64,000 nt of DNA, taken from the NCBI RefSeq assembly GCF_000192865.1, contig NC_015276.1:1612001-1676000 (forward strand). Reading direction: 5' to 3'. Under the pieces are notes generated by a model. The model did no database searches. It saw only the letters and a list, made by a program, of their open reading frames with translations, and was not told where the DNA came from. Positions 61,644-64,000 of the stretch are shown here, one piece after another (position 1 is the first letter of the stretch; each line of letters opens with the position of its first letter). The position numbers and the translations under genes are program-made. The stretch is from Marinomonas mediterranea MMB-1. Its GTDB lineage: Bacteria > Pseudomonadota > Gammaproteobacteria > Pseudomonadales > Marinomonadaceae.

Positions 61644-63962
61644 ATGTCTCAAAAAGACACCCCTAACGATATTCAAAGAGTTGGTGAGCAAGCTTCTAAT
61701 GTTGAAAATGAAGCAGTAAAGGAGTCAACTCAAAACCCTTCGCAAACGGAAGATAATGCAAATGCAGATCAAATTGCAGAGGCAGGTGTAAACGACACTC
61801 CGACAAAAGAAAAAGAACAATGGGAGATTGATGCTTCCCTTCTAGAATACCCAAATCAATTGCTTGATTGCTTGGCTTTACTGAGTAAGTATTTTGATAA
61901 TCCTTACACGGCGGATGCAATCGCGGCAGGTTTGCCTATTACAGATAATGAAATGACCCCAGAGTTGTTTCAGAGAGCGGCCAAGCGAATAGGCATTAAT
62001 TCTCGTTTTGTTAAGCGCAATTTGAAAAATATCTCTTCAATGGTGCTGCCTGTCGTGCTTTTGTTAGAAGATAAAAAAGCCTGTGTTTTGTTAGAGGTAA
62101 ATCAGGAGCAGGGTGTTGCTAAGGTATTTCGACCTGAATCCGGCGAGGGCGAAGTCTATATCAAGTTAGATAAGTTGGAAAAGGTACATACCGGCTACGT
62201 TTTCTTTGTTAGGCCTGTATTTAGGTTTGATAAACGCTCTGAGTCAAAGGCGGAAAGATTTAAGAAAGGGCATTGGTTCTGGGGTACGATATCTCGCTCG
62301 TGGCGTATTTATCGAGACGTGCTGGTGGCCTCTCTTTTGATTAATCTATTTGCTGTTGCTAGCCCTCTGTTTGTCATGAATGTTTATGACAGGGTGGTGC
62401 CAAACAATGCATTTGATACGCTTTGGGTGCTTGCCATCGGTGCGGCCTCTGTTTATCTATTTGATTTTCTTTTGCGGACGCTTCGAAGTTACTTCATTGA
62501 TATAGCGGGTAAGAAGTCCGATATTTTATTGTCAGCCTCTATTTTCTCTCGTGTTAATAATATGAAAATGGAAGCTCGCCCTAAATCTGTGGGGGCATTT
62601 GCTAAGAACCTACAAGAGTTTGAAAGTATTAGAGAGTTTATAACCTCGGCAACGATCACAACGTTAGTAGATCTTCCGTTTATGTTCCTCATTATTGGGG
62701 TTATTTGGCTCATCGGCGGTCCTGTTAGCTTTATTCCTTTGGTGACTATTTTCTTAATCTTGGCGTACAGCGTCATCATTCAACGACCGCTGAAACGCTC
62801 AATTGAAGAAAGTCAAAAGACCGCCTCCCAAAAGAATGCGCTTTTAATTGAAAGCTTGGTTAATGCTGAAAGCGTGAAGCTAAACAGGGCAGAAGGTGTA
62901 TTGCAGAAACAATGGGAAGGGGCTGTAGGTAATATTGCGGACTGGGGTGTAAAAACTCGTCAGCTAGCCCAATCGTGTTCTGCATTCGCGCAAGTTGCTC
63001 AGCAGCTTACGACTGTTGTTATGGTTATTGCGGGTGTGTACCAGATATCGGAAGGTAACATGAGTATGGGAGCGCTTATTGCTTCTGTCATGTTAACAGG
63101 AAGAGCGTTGGGCCCGATGGCACAAATTGCGGGGCTGGCAACGCGCTATAATCAAGCGAAAAGTGCACTAGGCGCGATTAATGAAATCATGTCTGCGCCC
63201 GTTGAAAACCCTGAGGACGTAAAATATGTGCATCGACCTGCATTTGAAGGGAACTTTCAATTTGATGGGGTCGCATTTTCATATCCTGAGCAAGAACAGA
63301 CTGCGATAAGTAATGTCGGCTTTACCATTAAGCCTGGCGAGAAGGTTGCTATCATTGGTCGTATCGGCTCGGGCAAATCGACATTGGGCAAAATTATGAC
63401 GGGTTTGTACGCGCCTAGCCAAGGGGCTGTGCGTGTTGATGGTGTGGATATGCGCCAAATAAACCCTGCTGATTTGCGTCGCAATATCGGCGCGGTCTCG
63501 CAAGACGTTTCTCTGTTTTATGGTTCAATTCGTGACAATATCGTGATGGGCGTGCCTTACATCGAAGATGAGGCGATACTTCGTGCGGCCGATCTTTCAG
63601 GTGTGTCTGAGTTTGCAAACCGAAGAGCATCTGGTTTGGACAGCGATGTAGGTGAACGTGGTATGTTGTTATCAGGCGGGCAGCGCCAAAGTATCGCAAT
63701 TGCACGAGCACTTCTTTTCGACCCGCCCATTTTGATATTAGACGAACCGACGGCATCCATGGATAACACGACAGAAACTCGTATGAAACGGAGGCTCATG
63801 GAGGGTTTAAAAGACAAAACCTTGGTACTAATTACGCATAAAGCATCGATGTTGGATATGGTTGACCGGATAATCGTAATGGATAACGGAAGAATGGTTG
63901 CTGATGGTCCTAAGGCGCAAGTGCATGAAGCATTACGTCAAGGTAAGTTGAAGGTAAGTTAA
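61644..63962 (+). CDS. lapB: Type I secretion ABC transporter, LapB-like
   Basis: About 772 residues in three parts. A Gln/Glu/Asn-rich N-terminal tail precedes a C39-like domain without the catalytic Cys (about 65-195; LLDCLALLSKYFDNPYTADA), typical of RTX-adhesin exporters. Then six membrane helices (about 215-500), and an ATPase with Walker A GRIGSGKST, signature LSGGQRQSIAIARAL and Walker B ILILDEPTASMD. It would export a large adhesin together with an HlyD partner (next gene) and a TolC-like channel. Start at the ATG at 61644, with AAAGGAG upstream; a TTG at 61635 is too close to that site. Confidence 0.92.
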   Translation: MSQKDTPNDIQRVGEQASNVENEAVKESTQNPSQTEDNANADQIAEAGVNDTPTKEKEQWEIDASLLEYPNQLLDCLALLSKYFDNPYTADAIAAGLPITDNEMTPELFQRAAKRIGINSRFVKRNLKNISSMVLPVVLLLEDKKACVLLEVNQEQGVAKVFRPESGEGEVYIKLDKLEKVHTGYVFFVRPVFRFDKRSESKAERFKKGHWFWGTISRSWRIYRDVLVASLLINLFAVASPLFVMNVYDRVVPNNAFDTLWVLAIGAASVYLFDFLLRTLRSYFIDIAGKKSDILLSASIFSRVNNMKMEARPKSVGAFAKNLQEFESIREFITSATITTLVDLPFMFLIIGVIWLIGGPVSFIPLVTIFLILAYSVIIQRPLKRSIEESQKTASQKNALLIESLVNAESVKLNRAEGVLQKQWEGAVGNIADWGVKTRQLAQSCSAFAQVAQQLTTVVMVIAGVYQISEGNMSMGALIASVMLTGRALGPMAQIAGLATRYNQAKSALGAINEIMSAPVENPEDVKYVHRPAFEGNFQFDGVAFSYPEQEQTAISNVGFTIKPGEKVAIIGRIGSGKSTLGKIMTGLYAPSQGAVRVDGVDMRQINPADLRRNIGAVSQDVSLFYGSIRDNIVMGVPYIEDEAILRAADLSGVSEFANRRASGLDSDVGERGMLLSGGQRQSIAIARALLFDPPILILDEPTASMDNTTETRMKRRLMEGLKDKTLVLITHKASMLDMVDRIIVMDNGRMVADGPKAQVHEALRQGKLKVS

Positions 63963-63964
63963 CG

Positions 63965-64000
63965 ATGTCTAAAACGAATGGTGATGTGGCTCAAAATGAT
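63965..64000 (+). CDS. Start of next gene, probably HlyD/LapC membrane fusion protein (cut by window edge)
   Basis: An ATG two bases after the lapB-like stop codon opens a frame of 12 codons to the window end (MSKTNGDVAQND). The fragment itself is uninformative. The call as the HlyD-type partner rests only on the usual lapB-lapC gene order. Confidence 0.45.
   Translation, partial: MSKTNGDVAQND

Noticed and set aside
1..64000. CRISPR arrays, prophage, insertion sequences, tRNA or rRNA genes
   Set aside because: No repeat-spacer series, transposase, integrase, phage genes or tRNA-like clover-leaf with CCA end was seen; the gene content is core chromosome.

Overview
The window is a chromosomal stretch of a marine-type gammaproteobacterium of the Oceanospirillales/Pseudomonadales lineage; Marinomonas or a close relative fits best. 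This rests on the gene order gyrA-serC-pheA-tyrA/aroA-cmk-rpsA with a fused tyrA-aroA, a FabV-type enoyl reductase, BaeSR-like regulators, the rsfS-rlmH-mrdAB-mltB-rlpA-dacA-ybeD-lipBA cluster, and Lap-type secretion genes. Base composition looks moderate (not computed). I saw no tRNA, rRNA, CRISPR array, insertion sequence or prophage. Almost everything is core genome.

Layout. 1-2.2 kb: truncated TolC-family outer membrane protein and a secreted DUF4139-like protein, both on the minus strand. 2.4-4.8 kb: xni and gltX. 4.9-12.8 kb (minus strand): a chemoreceptor, a DUF3301 membrane protein, an iron-linked pair (AraC/PchR-like regulator plus FldB-type flavodoxin behind two Fur-box-like sites), an AEC transporter and a BaeSR-like two-component system. 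13-21.9 kb: acyltransferase, aminotransferase, YeeN-type YebC protein, DUF1289 protein, glycosyltransferase, fabV, a secreted hypothetical protein, yciK and ubiG. 22.2-32.1 kb: gyrA and the aromatic amino acid/cmk/rpsA series. 32.3-44.7 kb: trmO, proA-nadD-rsfS-rlmH, then the elongasome and cell-wall genes and the lipoate genes, many overlapping by a few bases. 44.8-49 kb: speE, speA and an agmatine-deiminase-like protein. 49.4-54.8 kb: a RimJ-like acetyltransferase with an extra N-terminal domain, a cupin-like protein, parC, two bacterioferritin subunits and bfd. 55.1-58.4 kb: FrnE-like DsbA protein, Tag-like glycosylase, pdxJ, a DTW-domain tRNA modification enzyme and a DUF1244 protein. 58.4-64 kb: LapG-like protease, LapD-like c-di-GMP receptor, a small conserved protein, a LapB-like type I secretion ATPase and the first codons of the next gene, probably the HlyD/LapC partner.

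Working units. The LapG/LapD pair would control retention of a surface adhesin exported by the LapB machinery; the adhesin gene is not in the window. The two bacterioferritins have complementary active sites: one keeps the ferroxidase centre and lacks the haem-ligand Met, the other the reverse, so they probably co-assemble. Bfd is encoded convergently and has a perfect palindromic Fur-like site in front of it.

The most notable points are: the AroA half of the TyrA-AroA fusion has lost most EPSP-synthase active-site residues; the agmatine-deiminase-like protein has Ser in place of the nucleophilic Cys; and three intergenic regions could encode structured RNAs (47.8, 49.1-49.3 and 54.9-55.05 kb).
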